The notes under the pieces were generated by a model that was given only the letters and a program-made list of their open reading frames with translations, was not told the origin of the DNA and did not search any database. The position numbers were made by a program, and so were the translations under genes. Positions 9,250 through 19,990 of a stretch of DNA of 64,000 nucleotides are shown here, in pieces. Origin of the DNA: Rahnella bruchi (GTDB lineage Bacteria; Pseudomonadota; Gammaproteobacteria; Enterobacterales; Enterobacteriaceae); assembly GCF_003614975.1 (NCBI RefSeq), contig NZ_QZWI01000001.1, forward strand, positions 558,001 to 622,000. The letters are read 5' to 3'. Numbering within the stretch: position 1 is the stretch's first letter; each line of letters starts with the position of its first letter.

Positions 9250-10122
9250 TTATTGCGGAAGAAGAGATTTCACGGCTTCGCCGATATCTGCCAGGCTGCG
9301 AACGGTTTTAACGCCGGCCGCTTCCAGTGCTGCAAATTTCTCGTCTGCGGTGCCTTTACCACCGGCAATGATGGCGCCTGCGTGGCCCATACGTTTGCCT
9401 TTAGGCGCAGTCACACCCGCGATGTAGCCCACAACCGGTTTGGTCACGTGTGCTTTGATGTACGCGGCAGCTTCTTCTTCTGCGTTACCACCGATTTCAC
9501 CGATCATAACGATCACTTCAGTCTGTGGATCTTCCTGGAACAGTTTCAGGATATCGATGAAGTTAGAGCCCGGGATCGGGTCACCGCCGATACCGACGCA
9601 GGTAGACTGGCCGTAACCGTAATCAGTGGTCTGTTTCACGGCTTCATAAGTCAGAGTACCGGAGCGGGAAACGATACCCACTTTGCCTGGCAGGTGAATA
9701 TGGCCAGGCATAATGCCGATTTTGCATTCGCCAGGCGTGATAACACCCGGGCAGTTTGGCCCGATCATCACTGCATCGCTTTGATCCAGTTTCACTTTAA
9801 CAACCAGCATATCCAGAGTCGGGATGCCTTCAGTGATACAGATGATCAGTTTAATGCCTGCATCCAGCGCTTCAAGAATGGAATCTTTGCAAAACGGTGC
9901 CGGAACATAGATCACTGATGCGGTTGCGCCAGTGGTTTCTACCGCTTCACGTACAGTATTGAACACTGGCAGACCCAGATGCTCGGTGCCGCCTTTGCCT
10001 GGCGTTACGCCGCCAACCATTTTTGTGCCGTAAGCGATGGCTTGTTCGGAGTGGAAAGTCCCCTGGCTACCGGTAAAACCCTGGCAGATAACTTTGGTGT
10101 TCTTGTTGATTAAAATCGACAT
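9250..10122 (-). CDS. sucD: Succinyl-CoA synthetase alpha subunit
   Basis: ADP/GDP-forming succinate-CoA ligase alpha subunit of the TCA cycle, forming an alpha2beta2 tetramer with SucC. The CoA-binding Rossmann domain occupies about the first 130 residues ([10 protein letters not shown]). The phosphorylated histidine is His247 in [10 protein letters not shown]. The length of 290 aa is normal. Its ATG overlaps the sucC stop by one base (TAATG), so it is translationally coupled. It is last in the sdh-suc gene block, with a terminator just after it. Confidence 0.98.
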   Translation of the reverse strand: MSILINKNTKVICQGFTGSQGTFHSEQAIAYGTKMVGGVTPGKGGTEHLGLPVFNTVREAVETTGATASVIYVPAPFCKDSILEALDAGIKLIICITEGIPTLDMLVVKVKLDQSDAVMIGPNCPGVITPGECKIGIMPGHIHLPGKVGIVSRSGTLTYEAVKQTTDYGYGQSTCVGIGGDPIPGSNFIDILKLFQEDPQTEVIVMIGEIGGNAEEEAAAYIKAHVTKPVVGYIAGVTAPKGKRMGHAGAIIAGGKGTADEKFAALEAAGVKTVRSLADIGEAVKSLLPQ

Positions 10123-11288
10123 TATTTCCCCTCCACTGCCGCGACAACTTGTTGAGCCGCATTCGTCAGGCTGGTCGCTGCAATGATGTTCAAACCGCTG
10201 TCTGCCAGTTTTTTGGCACCCAGCTCGGCATTGTTACCTTCAAGACGTACCACAACCGGTACGCTGACGCCCACTTCTTCCACCGCACCGATGATACCGT
10301 CGGCGATCAGGTCGCAACGTACGATACCGCCGAAGATGTTAACGAAGACGGCTTTCACTTTTTCATCAGAAAGGATGATTTTGAAGGCTTCGGTCACGCG
10401 TTCTTTGGTTGCACCACCGCCAACATCCAGGAAGTTAGCCGGCTCGCCACCGTGCAGTTTCACGATATCCATGGTACCCATTGCCAGACCGGCACCGTTC
10501 ACCATGCAACCGATGTTGCCGTCGAGCGCAACGTAGTTCAGTTCCCACTGAGCTGCCTGAGATTCACGGGCATCTTCCTGGCTGTAATCACGCATTTCGC
10601 GTAATTCTGGCTGACGGAACAAGGCGTTACCGTCCGCACCCAGTTTGCCGTCAAGGCAGATCAGGTCACCAGCGGTAGTCACCACCAGCGGGTTAATTTC
10701 GATCAGCGCCAGGTCGCGCTCTAAGAAGATATTCGCCAGACCCATGAAGATCTTGGTGAATTGCTGAACCTGCTTACCGGTCAGACCCAGTTTGAAAGCC
10801 AGTTCGCGACCCTGATAAGGTTGCGGACCTGCCAGCGGATCCAGTGCAACTTTATGGATCAGATGTGGCGTTTCTTCAGCCACTTTCTCAATTTCCACGC
10901 CGCCTTCTGTAGACGCCATGAACACTACGCGACGGGAGCTGCGATCAACTACCGCACCGAGGTACAGTTCCTGATCAATATCCGTTGCGGCTTCAACCAG
11001 GATCTGGTTAACCGGCTGACCGCTGGCATCTGTCTGGTAAGTGACCAGACGTTTACCCAACCAGTGCTCAGCAAAAGCGCGAATTTCTTCTTTGCTTTTA
11101 ACCACTTTCACGCCGCCCGCTTTACCGCGGCCACCGGCATGAACCTGACATTTCACCACCCACGGACCGGCACCGATTTTCGATGCAGCCTCTTCCGCTT
11201 CGCGCGGAGTGGAACAGGCGAAGCCTGATGGTGCTGGCAGGCCGTAGCGCAGGAACAGCTGTTTCGCCTGATACTCGTGTAAATTCAT
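10122..11288 (-). CDS. sucC: Succinyl-CoA synthetase beta subunit
   Basis: Nucleotide-binding beta subunit of succinyl-CoA synthetase, with an ATP-grasp fold. The N-terminus [20 protein letters not shown] and the glycine-rich region [13 protein letters not shown] near residues 50-62 are family hallmarks. The C-terminal ligase domain contains [18 protein letters not shown] and [12 protein letters not shown]. The 388 aa length equals E. coli. It lies 92 bases downstream of sucB and overlaps sucD by one base. Confidence 0.98.
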   Translation of the reverse strand: MNLHEYQAKQLFLRYGLPAPSGFACSTPREAEEAASKIGAGPWVVKCQVHAGGRGKAGGVKVVKSKEEIRAFAEHWLGKRLVTYQTDASGQPVNQILVEAATDIDQELYLGAVVDRSSRRVVFMASTEGGVEIEKVAEETPHLIHKVALDPLAGPQPYQGRELAFKLGLTGKQVQQFTKIFMGLANIFLERDLALIEINPLVVTTAGDLICLDGKLGADGNALFRQPELREMRDYSQEDARESQAAQWELNYVALDGNIGCMVNGAGLAMGTMDIVKLHGGEPANFLDVGGGATKERVTEAFKIILSDEKVKAVFVNIFGGIVRCDLIADGIIGAVEEVGVSVPVVVRLEGNNAELGAKKLADSGLNIIAATSLTNAAQQVVAAVEGK

Positions 11289-11380
11289 GATGTTCTATCC
11301 ATTCTTAGTAGGAAGGCTTATCAGGGCACAGCGAACTGTGCCGCAGATTTTTCGATCTCTAATCTTTCGCTGTGCCGGGA

Positions 11381-12610
11381 CTAAACGTCCAGCAGCAGAC
11401 GAGCCGGATCTTCCAGCATTTCTTTAATGGTCACCAGGAAGCCGACCGATTCACGGCCGTCCACCAGACGGTGATCGTAGGACAGTGCCAGATACATCAT
11501 TGGCAAAATCACTACCTGACCATTAACCGCCATAGGACGATCTTTAATGGCATGCATGCCCAGGATCGCACTCTGTGGTGGGTTGATGATTGGCGTGGAC
11601 ATCAGGGAGCCGAAGACGCCGCCGTTGGTCACGGTAAAGTTACCGCCGGTCAGTTCTTCCACTTTCAGTTTGCCGTCACGGCCTTTAATCGCCAGCTCTT
11701 TGATTTGCTTCTCGATATCAGCCATGCCCAGGGTATCTACGTCACGCAGAACCGGCGTTACCAGGCCACGTGGAGTCGATACAGCAATGCTGACGTCGAA
11801 GTAGTTGTGGTAAACCACATCTTCGCCATCAATAGACGCGTTGACTTCCGGATAGCGTTTCAGCGCTTCAACGACGGCTTTCAGATAGAAAGACATAAAG
11901 CCAAGACGCACGCCGTGACGTTTTTCGAAACCATCACCGTACTGCTTACGCATATCCATGATTGGCTTCATGTTGATTTCGTTGAAGGTCGTCAGCATCG
12001 CAGTGCTGTTCTTCGCTTCAAGCAGACGCTCAGCAACACGCTTACGCAGACGGGTCATAGGAACACGTTTTTCGCTACGTGAACCCAGAGCCGGCGCGGC
12101 GCTGGTCGCTGCCGGAGCTGCGGCTGGCGCGGCTGCCGGTTTAGCGTCTTTGGCTTTCGCCAGATGCTGTTCGATATCTTCACGGGTCAGACGACCGCCG
12201 ACACCGCTGCCTTTGATGGCGCTGGCATCCAGAGAATGTTCAGCAATCAGACGACGGATAGCCGGGCTGAGTGCGTCATTGTTCTCTTCTTCCAGTGCTG
12301 CCGTGTGGCGTGCCGCAGGAGTCGCTTCTTTTTCGGAGCTTTTCTCAGTGCTTGGCTTACCGGAGCTGTTGCCAGGACGGATACGCGCCAGGATCTGACG
12401 GGAAATCACGGTGGCACCTTCGTCTTCGATAATGCTGTCCAGAATACCGGCTTCACTTGCCGGGACTTCCAGAACCACTTTATCGGTTTCAATTTCTACC
12501 AATACATCGTCACGCTCAACACTGTCGCCCGGCTTTTTGTGCCAGGTGGCAACCGTCGCATCCGCAACGGATTCAGGAAGGTCAGGGACCAGAATATCTA
12601 CGCTACTCAT
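11381..12610 (-). CDS. sucB: 2-oxoglutarate dehydrogenase E2, dihydrolipoyl succinyltransferase
   Basis: Core acyltransferase of the 2-oxoglutarate dehydrogenase complex. The lipoyl domain (1-78) carries the modified lysine Lys44 in [10 protein letters not shown]. An Ala/Pro-rich linker, a peripheral-subunit binding domain at about 112-150 ([12 protein letters not shown]), a second linker and the catalytic domain follow. The active-site motif YDHRLVDG has His380 and Asp384. The 409 aa length is typical. It starts 45 bases after sucA. Confidence 0.98.
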   Translation of the reverse strand: MSSVDILVPDLPESVADATVATWHKKPGDSVERDDVLVEIETDKVVLEVPASEAGILDSIIEDEGATVISRQILARIRPGNSSGKPSTEKSSEKEATPAARHTAALEEENNDALSPAIRRLIAEHSLDASAIKGSGVGGRLTREDIEQHLAKAKDAKPAAAPAAAPAATSAAPALGSRSEKRVPMTRLRKRVAERLLEAKNSTAMLTTFNEINMKPIMDMRKQYGDGFEKRHGVRLGFMSFYLKAVVEALKRYPEVNASIDGEDVVYHNYFDVSIAVSTPRGLVTPVLRDVDTLGMADIEKQIKELAIKGRDGKLKVEELTGGNFTVTNGGVFGSLMSTPIINPPQSAILGMHAIKDRPMAVNGQVVILPMMYLALSYDHRLVDGRESVGFLVTIKEMLEDPARLLLDV

Positions 12611-12655
12611 TATAAATCCTTCTTATGTTCCATAGTGTTAACTCACGCCAACGCG

Positions 12656-15463
12656 TTATTTAACGTTAAGCGCATCGTTAACCAGATCTTGCTGTTGCTT
12701 CTGGTGAACGGACATGTAGCCGACTGCCGGAGAGGCAGAGGCCGGGCGTCCTGCGTAACGTAAAGAAGCCCCGAAAGGAATCACTTCACGGAAATTGTGC
12801 TGGCTGCAATACCACGCGCCCTGGTTCAGCGGCTCTTCCTGACACCAGACGAAATCATGAACGTGTGAGAATTTCTCAAGCACTTCCTGAATCGCTTTGT
12901 GCGGGAACGGGTACAGCTGCTCGATGCGGACAATTGCCACATCGGTTTGCTCGTTTTTGCGACGTTGTTCCAGCAGGTCGTAGTAAACCTTACCGGAGCA
13001 CATCACCACGCGCTTAACCTGTTTTGGATCCAGCTCGTCAACTTCACCAATCGCTGGCAGGAAGCTGCCGTCGGCCAGTTCTTCCAGCGTAGAAACCGCC
13101 AGAGGATGACGCAACAGTGACTTCGGTGACATCACGATCAGCGGACGGCGCATACCGCGCAGTGCCTGACGACGGATCATGTGGTAAACCTGCGCCGGGG
13201 TAGACGGGATACACACCTGCATGTTTTGCTCAGCGCAAAGTTGCAGATAGCGTTCCAGACGCGCGGAGGAGTGCTCCGGCCCCTGCCCTTCGTAACCGTG
13301 CGGCAGCAGCATGACCAGACCACACATACGGCCCCATTTCTGTTCGCCGGAACTGATGAACTGGTCGATAACCACCTGCGCACCGTTGGCGAAGTCACCG
13401 AACTGCGCTTCCCAGATAGTCAGGGTGCGAGGTTCAGCGGTGGCATAACCGTATTCAAACGCCAGTACCGCTTCTTCGGAAAGCACGGAATCCCAGACGT
13501 TGAACTCACCCTGGCTGTTATGGATATTAGCCAGTGGCACGTACACGGAACCGTTTTTCTGATTGTGGATCACAGCATGACGGTGGAAGAAGGTGCCACG
13601 ACCGGTATCTTCACCGGAAAGACGAATCGGAATACCTTCGTCCACCAGCGTAGCGTACGCCAGATTTTCTGCGCCGCCCCAGTCGAATTTCTTATTACCT
13701 TCGGCCATCTCGTTACGGTCGCCGTAAATCTTGGCAACGCGCGACTGCATTTCAATCGCATCCGGCACATGGCTGACGCGACGCGCCAGTTCCTGCAGAC
13801 GTTTATGCTCAACCTTATTCGGGTATGGCTCGTCCCACTCATGATTCAGATACGGTGACCAGGTGAAAGTGTGCATGTCATTCTGACGCCACTCTTCCAC
13901 TACGCATTCACCGGCATCCAGCGCATCACGGTACAGATTGACCATTTCTGTCGCATCTTCAAGGCTGGCAACATTCTGCTCAGTCAGGACGTCAGCGTAG
14001 ATCTTACGTGGCGTCGGATGTTTTTTGATCTTGGTGTACATCAGCGGCTGGGTTGCGCTAGGTTCGTCGGCCTCGTTATGGCCGTGGCGACGGTAGCAAA
14101 CCAGGTCGATCATGACGTCACGTTTGAAGGTGTTACGGAAATCCAGTGCCAGACGGGTCACGAAAGCGACCGCTTCCGGGTCATCAGCATTCACGTGGAA
14201 AATCGGCGCCTGCACCATTTTCGCGATATCGGTACAGTAATCGGTGGAACGCGCATCTTTTGGATTCGAGGTGGTGAAGCCCACCTGGTTATTGATGACG
14301 ATACGCACTGTACCGCCCACTTCATAACCGCGTGCCAGCGACATGTTCAGGGTTTCCTGAACCACACCCTGACCGGTAATTGCCGCGTCACCGTGAATGG
14401 TGATTGGCAGAACCATGTTGCTGCGCGCTTCGTCCAGACGATCACGACGGGCACGAACAGAACCGATAACCACCGGGCTGACGATTTCCAGGTGCGACGG
14501 GTTAAACGCCAACGCCAGATGAACCATGCCGCCTTCGGTTTCCACATCCGACGAATAGCCCATGTGGTATTTCACGTCACCGGTACCCAGGTGTTCTTTA
14601 TGCTTACCGGAGAATTCGTCGAACAGGTCCTGAGGTTTTTTCCCCAGCACGTTGATCAGCACGTTCAGACGACCACGGTGCGCCATACCCAGCACCACTT
14701 CGCGAGTCCCGTTTTTGCCGGCATGACGGATCATGTCTTTAAGCATAGGAACCAGCGCGTCGCCACCTTCGAGAGAGAAGCGTTTTGCACCCGGGAATTT
14801 CGCACCCAGATAACGCTCCAGACCTTCAGCTGCGGTCAGTTCTTTCAGGAAGGTTTTCTTCTCATCATTGGTGAAATTCGCACGACCTGCGACAGATTCG
14901 ATACGCTGTTGGATCCAGCGCTTCTCTTCTGTGTTGGTGATGTGCATATATTCCGCACCAATGGATCCGCAATAGGTTTGCTTCAGGGCTTTATACAGCT
15001 CGCCGAGCTGCATGGTTTCTTTGCCAATGGCAAATGAACCGACGTTGAAGGTCTCCTGGAAATCAGCTTCAGTCAGATGATGGAACGCAGGATCCAGGTC
15101 AGGAACATCGTCGAGTTTCCACAGGCCGAGGGGGTCAAGGTTCGCGTTCTGATGGCCACGGAAGCGGAAGGCGTTGATTAATTGCAGCACCTTGACTTGC
15201 TTGGCATCCGTTTCAGGATCGCTGATGGAGGAGTTATAACGTGACGCGTCTTTCGCCAGGCGGCGGAAGTAGTCCCGAGTTTGAGAATGGAGTTGCTCTG
15301 GTTTCACACCCACTGTTGGTAGCTGTTTAAAAATCGAACGCCAGCTATCGTCAACGGAACCAGGATCGGTTAAGTAGTCTTCATAGAGTTGTTCTATGTA
15401 AGACTGGTTTGCACCCGCCAGATAGGAGGAATCCAGCCAGGCCTTCATTGCGCCGTTCTGCAT
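12656..15463 (-). CDS. sucA: 2-oxoglutarate dehydrogenase E1 component
   Basis: Thiamine-diphosphate-dependent decarboxylase that oxidises 2-oxoglutarate and passes the succinyl group to SucB lipoyl. At 935 aa it is full length (E. coli 933) and begins MQNGAMKAWLDSSYLAG. Recognisable segments include the thiamine-site regions VLGMAHRGRLNVL and IHGDAAITGQGVVQETLN and the C-terminal half region GEDTGRGTFFHRHAV. It begins the suc part of the cluster after a 405-base gap from sdhB. In E. coli a weak suc promoter sits in that gap, but most suc transcripts read through from sdh. Confidence 0.98.
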   Translation of the reverse strand: MQNGAMKAWLDSSYLAGANQSYIEQLYEDYLTDPGSVDDSWRSIFKQLPTVGVKPEQLHSQTRDYFRRLAKDASRYNSSISDPETDAKQVKVLQLINAFRFRGHQNANLDPLGLWKLDDVPDLDPAFHHLTEADFQETFNVGSFAIGKETMQLGELYKALKQTYCGSIGAEYMHITNTEEKRWIQQRIESVAGRANFTNDEKKTFLKELTAAEGLERYLGAKFPGAKRFSLEGGDALVPMLKDMIRHAGKNGTREVVLGMAHRGRLNVLINVLGKKPQDLFDEFSGKHKEHLGTGDVKYHMGYSSDVETEGGMVHLALAFNPSHLEIVSPVVIGSVRARRDRLDEARSNMVLPITIHGDAAITGQGVVQETLNMSLARGYEVGGTVRIVINNQVGFTTSNPKDARSTDYCTDIAKMVQAPIFHVNADDPEAVAFVTRLALDFRNTFKRDVMIDLVCYRRHGHNEADEPSATQPLMYTKIKKHPTPRKIYADVLTEQNVASLEDATEMVNLYRDALDAGECVVEEWRQNDMHTFTWSPYLNHEWDEPYPNKVEHKRLQELARRVSHVPDAIEMQSRVAKIYGDRNEMAEGNKKFDWGGAENLAYATLVDEGIPIRLSGEDTGRGTFFHRHAVIHNQKNGSVYVPLANIHNSQGEFNVWDSVLSEEAVLAFEYGYATAEPRTLTIWEAQFGDFANGAQVVIDQFISSGEQKWGRMCGLVMLLPHGYEGQGPEHSSARLERYLQLCAEQNMQVCIPSTPAQVYHMIRRQALRGMRRPLIVMSPKSLLRHPLAVSTLEELADGSFLPAIGEVDELDPKQVKRVVMCSGKVYYDLLEQRRKNEQTDVAIVRIEQLYPFPHKAIQEVLEKFSHVHDFVWCQEEPLNQGAWYCSQHNFREVIPFGASLRYAGRPASASPAVGYMSVHQKQQQDLVNDALNVK

Positions 15464-15868
15464 CGTGATCCCTTAAGCTTTGAAGCTTTAGTTTTCGCCG
15501 TGGTTAATAATATTGACCGTGATACACCGCGGTAAAACGGTTTTCCTTACTAAAACAGTTCGTTGGTTGAGCATTTGGCTCTTCAAGGAACCTTCAGAAA
15601 TCATCCATCTGGCTGAGTGATTTTTGAAGTTGCCCTGTTTTCTCTTCCTTTCTTTTGACTGCCCCTTTATCTCCCTGATTTTGACCCGGCTATCTTACTC
15701 CAGTCAGGCGCAACTTTGTTGCACTTGTTGCTACTTTGTTATTAAAAAATTACTTATTTGCTATCCTTGCCGCAGTTACCGCATTTGTAACTAAAGAAAG
15801 TGCAAAACAGGGGGTAACTAAATAACAGCGGGAACCTGAGTTCCCGCTGATTGCGTTACCTAAACCAC
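15464..15868. promoter_or_regulatory. sdhB-sucA intergenic region
   Basis: A 405-base gap with no supported gene. It holds a hairpin just after sdhB and, nearer sucA, T-rich stretches. Read-through from sdh plus a local suc promoter is the E. coli arrangement; I could not fix a promoter here from sequence alone. Confidence 0.4.
15827..15848 (-). terminator. Hairpin after sdhB (attenuator or mRNA stabiliser)
   Basis: A perfect 9-bp stem (AGCGGGAAC with GTTCCCGCT) and 4-base loop lie 21 bases after the sdhB stop on the minus strand. The following GTTATTTAG is a poor U tract, so it is more likely a partial terminator or a 3'-end protecting hairpin between sdh and suc messages than a full stop. 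Confidence 0.5.
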
Positions 15869-16585
15869 TCAGGCACCACGCTGTAGAAGCATGGATTTGA
15901 TATGGCCAATCGCCTTGGTCGGGTTCAGACCTTTCGGACACACACTTACACAGTTCATGATGCTGTGGCAGCGGAATACGCTGAAAGCATCGTTCAGATC
16001 GTCAAGGCGCGATTGTGTTTCAGTGTCGCGGCTGTCGATCAGGAAACGGTAAGCGGCCAGAAGACCCGCCGGACCGACAAATTTGTCCGGATTCCACCAG
16101 AACGAAGGACAGGACGTTGAGCAGCAGGCGCAAAGAATACATTCGTACAATCCGTCCAGCTTTTCACGCTCATCCGGCATCTGTAAGTGTTCACGCGCCG
16201 GAGGATTTTTCCCATCATTCAACAAGTAAGGCTTAATCTTCTCATACTGCTTATAGAATTGCCCCATGTCCACAACAAGGTCGCGCACAACCGGCAAACC
16301 TGGCAACGGACGGATAACAATTTTCTTGCTACCGTTACGCAGCGTCGATACCGGCGTGATACACGCCAGACCGTTTTTACCGTTCATGTTGACGCCGTCT
16401 GACCCGCAGACGCCTTCACGGCATGAGCGGCGGAAAGCCAGTGTCGGATCCTGTTCTTTCAGCAAAATCAGCGCGTCGAGCAACATCATGTCGCGCCCGT
16501 CTTTGGCTTCCAGCACGTAATCTTTCATGTACGGAACGTCATCTACGTCCGGGTTATAGCGATAAATCGAAAATTCAATTTTCAT
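15869..16585 (-). CDS. sdhB: Succinate dehydrogenase iron-sulfur subunit
   Basis: Electron-transfer subunit of complex II. The [2Fe-2S] ligands are in SCREGVCGSDG (Cys55, Cys60) and Cys75. The [4Fe-4S] and [3Fe-4S] ligands are in CILCACCSTSCP (Cys149-Cys159) and the C-terminal CHSIMNCVSVCP. At 238 aa it matches E. coli exactly. It lies 19 bases after sdhA. Confidence 0.98.
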   Translation of the reverse strand: MKIEFSIYRYNPDVDDVPYMKDYVLEAKDGRDMMLLDALILLKEQDPTLAFRRSCREGVCGSDGVNMNGKNGLACITPVSTLRNGSKKIVIRPLPGLPVVRDLVVDMGQFYKQYEKIKPYLLNDGKNPPAREHLQMPDEREKLDGLYECILCACCSTSCPSFWWNPDKFVGPAGLLAAYRFLIDSRDTETQSRLDDLNDAFSVFRCHSIMNCVSVCPKGLNPTKAIGHIKSMLLQRGA

Positions 16586-16604
16586 AGTCTGTCTCCGCTT
16601 AGCC

Positions 16605-18371
16605 CTAGTAAGTACGCGCTTTCGGCGGGAACGCCGCGCGAAGCTTAGGCTGCATGTTCACCTCACGGCGGGTCATGCTTTCCGTTTCCGGCTGATACAG
16701 CGTATGGCACAACCAGTTCGCATCATCACGCTCAGGGAAGTCAAAGCGGCTGTGTGCGCCACGGCTTTCTGTACGGTAGTTTGCGGAGACGGCAGTAGAG
16801 AACGCGGTTTCCATCAGGTTATCCAGCTCCAGACACTCGACGCGCTGGGTGTTGAATTCTGAAGAAGTATCATCCAGACGCGCTGATTTCAGACGCTCGC
16901 GGATCACTTTCAGTTCTTCCAGACCTTTCGCCATCGCATCACCTTCGCGGAAGACCGAGAAGTTGTTCTGCATGCACGATTGCAGGTCTTTACGGATAGC
17001 CACCGGATCTTCACCTGAACGGGTGTTGTTCCAGCGGTTCAGACGTTCCAGAGACACATCGATATCATCCTGAGATGCATCGCGGCTTTCGCCCTGCTCG
17101 GTGATAGATTCCTGCAGATGCATACCTGCGGCACGGCCAAACACCACCAGATCCAGCAGTGAGTTGCCGCCCAGACGGTTAGCGCCGTGAACCGATACGC
17201 AGGCAATTTCGCCGACTGCGAACAGCCCTGGAATCACTTCATCCTGACCTTGCGCGTTAACACGCAGCGCCTGACCGGTCACTTTGGTCGGAATACCGCC
17301 CATCATGTAGTGGCAGGTAGGGATAACTGGGATGGGTTCTTTCACCGGATCGACGTGTGCGAAGGTACGCGACAGTTCGAGAATACCCGGCAGGCGGGAT
17401 TCCAGAACGTCTTTACCCAGATGATCAAGTTTGAGTTTAGCGTGCGGGCCCCACGGACCTTCACAGCCGCGGCCTTCACGGATTTCGATCATGATTGAAC
17501 GCGCCACCACGTCACGACCCGCCAGGTCTTTAGCATTCGGCGCATAACGTTCCATGAAACGTTCGCCATCTTTATTAAGCAGATAACCGCCTTCACCACG
17601 ACAGCCTTCTGTCACCAGAACCCCAGCACCGGCGATACCGGTCGGGTGGAACTGCCACATTTCCATATCCTGAACCGGCACGCCTGCACGCAGCGCCATG
17701 CCGACACCGTCGCCGGTATTAATATGGGCGTTAGTGGTGGACTGATAAATACGGCCTGCACCGCCGGTTGCCAGCACGGTGGCTTTGGCTTTGAAGTAGA
17801 CCACTTCACCGGTTTCGATACAGATAGCCGTACAACCGACGATCGCGCCGTCCTGGTTTTTCACTAAATCCAGTGAATACCATTCGGAGAAAATCGTGGT
17901 GCCATTTTTCAGGTTCTGCTGATACAGCGTGTGCAGCAAGGCGTGACCGGTACGGTCAGCCGCTGCCGCAGTACGTGCCGCCTGCTCGCCGCCGAAGTTC
18001 TTCGACTGGCCGCCAAACGGACGCTGATAAATACGGCCGTCTTCAAGACGGGAGAATGGCAGCCCCATGTGTTCCAGTTCCAGAATCGCTTCCGGGCCGG
18101 TCTTACACATATATTCAATGGCGTCCTGGTCACCGATATAGTCGGAACCTTTTACGGTGTCGTACATGTGCCATTCCCAGTCATCCTCATGGGTGTTACC
18201 CAGCGCGACGGTGATACCGCCCTGCGCTGACACCGTATGGGAGCGGGTTGGGAAGACTTTAGAAATCAGGGCGCAAGACAGCCCCATTTGTGAAATTTGT
18301 AACGCGGCACGCATACCGGCGCCACCTGCGCCGATAACGACAGCATCGAACTCTCTGACTGGCAGATTCAT
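16605..18371 (-). CDS. sdhA: Succinate dehydrogenase flavoprotein subunit
   Basis: Catalytic subunit that oxidises succinate to fumarate with covalently bound FAD. The FAD-binding motif [14 protein letters not shown] is at about 11-24, and the histidine that carries FAD is His45 in [12 protein letters not shown]. The active-site region RLGGNSLLD and the C-terminal RVECLELDN and [10 protein letters not shown] segments are typical. The 588 aa length equals E. coli. It starts 3 bases after sdhD. Confidence 0.98.
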   Translation of the reverse strand: MNLPVREFDAVVIGAGGAGMRAALQISQMGLSCALISKVFPTRSHTVSAQGGITVALGNTHEDDWEWHMYDTVKGSDYIGDQDAIEYMCKTGPEAILELEHMGLPFSRLEDGRIYQRPFGGQSKNFGGEQAARTAAAADRTGHALLHTLYQQNLKNGTTIFSEWYSLDLVKNQDGAIVGCTAICIETGEVVYFKAKATVLATGGAGRIYQSTTNAHINTGDGVGMALRAGVPVQDMEMWQFHPTGIAGAGVLVTEGCRGEGGYLLNKDGERFMERYAPNAKDLAGRDVVARSIMIEIREGRGCEGPWGPHAKLKLDHLGKDVLESRLPGILELSRTFAHVDPVKEPIPVIPTCHYMMGGIPTKVTGQALRVNAQGQDEVIPGLFAVGEIACVSVHGANRLGGNSLLDLVVFGRAAGMHLQESITEQGESRDASQDDIDVSLERLNRWNNTRSGEDPVAIRKDLQSCMQNNFSVFREGDAMAKGLEELKVIRERLKSARLDDTSSEFNTQRVECLELDNLMETAFSTAVSANYRTESRGAHSRFDFPERDDANWLCHTLYQPETESMTRREVNMQPKLRAAFPPKARTY

Positions 18372-18374
18372 TTA

Positions 18375-18722
18375 CTACGCTCCCCAAACAACAATTGTTC
18401 CGTAAAGTAGGTAAACCACCAGCGTCACGACAATGGCCAGTTGCAGCACAAGCCGGACAGCTACCGGTTTCACATAGTCCGTTAACACCTGCCACATGCC
18501 GATCCACGCGTGGATCAGAATCGACAGCAGCGCCAGCAGTGTGAATACTTTGGTGATGGAGGAAGCGAAGAAGCCATGCCAGACATCAAATGTCAGTTCC
18601 TGAGCCAGAACCACGAAGCCCAGAATATAGAGGATGTACAGGGTGAGGATAATTGCGGAAGCACGAAGTAACAGCCAGTCGTGCACACCATTGCGCCCTA
18701 ACGCAGAAACGTTGCTTACCAT
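18375..18722 (-). CDS. sdhD: Succinate dehydrogenase membrane anchor SdhD
   Basis: Membrane anchor that binds haem b and ubiquinone with SdhC. I start it at 18722 ([12 protein letters not shown]), giving 115 aa as in E. coli. The longer upstream frame is out-of-frame sdhC sequence. Three membrane helices lie at about 15-38, 55-78 and 90-113. His71 (haem ligand) and Tyr83 (quinone site) are in place. The start overlaps the sdhC stop by 7 bases (ATGGTAA). Confidence 0.96.
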   Translation of the reverse strand: MVSNVSALGRNGVHDWLLLRASAIILTLYILYILGFVVLAQELTFDVWHGFFASSITKVFTLLALLSILIHAWIGMWQVLTDYVKPVAVRLVLQLAIVVTLVVYLLYGTIVVWGA

Positions 18723-19105
18723 ACGAGGACTCCAGCCAGAATTGACAGCACGACGGTAAGACCGATTGCCACCTGGGCAGAACGGGTACCGGCAGCCAAA
18801 CTCTCTTCGATATAGCCAAAATCCATCAGCAAATGGCGAATGCCACCGCAAACGTGATAGGCCAGCGCAGTGAGTATTCCCCAAAAGATGAATTTAACGA
18901 AGAAGCTATTCATGATGGCGGCAGCTTGTGCAAACCCTTCAGGAGAAGAGAGAGACAGGCCTAAAAGCCAGAGGAGGATACCGACGGCGACGAAGGTAAT
19001 TACGCCAGAGACTCGGTGTAAGATGGACGCTATCGCAGTAACAGGAAACCGGATCGTTTGCAGATCCAGATTGACAGGTCTTTGTTTTTTCACGGTTTTG
19101 CCCAC
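18716..19105 (-). CDS. sdhC: Succinate dehydrogenase cytochrome b556 subunit SdhC
   Basis: Membrane anchor of complex II and first gene of the sdh operon. The start is GTG at 19105, giving [15 protein letters not shown], 129 aa as in E. coli. Three membrane helices follow. Haem ligand His84 (in LAYHVCGG) and quinone-site Arg31 (in LHRVSGV) are present. The ribosome site is unclear: a good GGAGG lies about 22 bases upstream and a weak AAGAG is closer. In E. coli this message is a target of small RNAs, so a weak ribosome site would fit. Confidence 0.96.
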   Translation of the reverse strand: MGKTVKKQRPVNLDLQTIRFPVTAIASILHRVSGVITFVAVGILLWLLGLSLSSPEGFAQAAAIMNSFFVKFIFWGILTALAYHVCGGIRHLLMDFGYIEESLAAGTRSAQVAIGLTVVLSILAGVLVW

Positions 19106-19990
19106 ACAGCTCTTATTATTTTACTTCCTCCGGACCGGAGCAGTATGTCAGACAGCACTCTTTCCTTGGTTCTTGTCGCTGTGGGTGCGTTGGCTGCGCG
19201 CGCTCACCCTGCTCACTGACCAATGTCAGCTCATAGGGATTCGGTTGCTTGCCGCCTTCCCACAACACCAATAACTTTGGAAAGCTGAGCTAAAAGCCCG
19301 ACATTTCCCGCGCTCAAACAACGACATCCGATGTGCTTAAACGGCGCAGAAATGTATTTTCCTTTAAGTCCATTTTCATAAAATCTAAGACAAAAAAGAG
19401 AGTGCTGGGTGCTCCTACTTCGGATTGCCCGGAGACCTTGTAGGAGTATAGGTTGATCACATTCTTATTACAATTGCCCTACAAATGCTTTATTCACATT
19501 TCTTTGAAACAGTGAGTTATCTCTCACTTTTCACAAAAGACACAAAATAAATTATCTGGTTTGACAATTGATCAACATTTCCATTACAAATGAGTTATTC
19601 CTATAGGACTGTGATACTGAGCACATACCGGCTTTCGCCTGACGCACCAAAATGGTGAAAGTTTCTGAAGAATCAGTGGATCACACAATCGCAAAGACGG
19701 GTCTTCCCTGATGGCTCAAGTTATGCAAAAGTGGTGATTGTGTAAATCCTCATGCTTCTCACAGGTACTGAGTGACAGAACAGTAATGATTTACCGAATC
19801 TTTAACAACGATGAAACGCCGCTTGTTTGTCACAGAGCAGTCTGAGACTGCAATTCGACTCAGCTCTACGTTCCCTTTTGAATTCGATCGAAGAGCTAAG
19901 GCTGACAATAATAATGACCTTACAAGGCGTCGCTTCCAGGCATTTCTGTTGTTAGGGATTTTTAAAAATAAGGCGCTAAGGAGACTGTAA
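19106..19990. promoter_or_regulatory. Divergent sdhC-gltA control region
   Basis: An 885-base gap with no supported gene, between two divergent TCA operons. The sdh side has a good sigma-70 promoter at 19445-19473. The gltA side shows TTGACA at 19561 without a good -10 at the right distance, so I do not assign its promoter. A perfect 6-bp inverted repeat (19511-19528) lies about 80 bases upstream of the predicted sdh start. Confidence 0.6.
19445..19473 (-). promoter_or_regulatory. Predicted sigma-70 promoter of sdhCDAB
   Basis: On the minus strand, TTGTAA (19473-19468) and TATACT (19450-19445) are separated by 17 bases. Predicted start near 19438, leaving a leader of about 330 bases before the sdhC GTG. 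Confidence 0.55.

Noticed and set aside
13871-15037. A 388-codon open frame antisense to sucA
   Set aside because: Its product is rich in His, Thr, Arg and Phe, as expected of an antisense shadow, with no recognisable domain or ribosome site. sucA is intact in the other frame.
15750-15941. A 63-codon frame over the sdhB end
   Set aside because: It overlaps sdhB in another frame and the hairpin after it; the product looks random.
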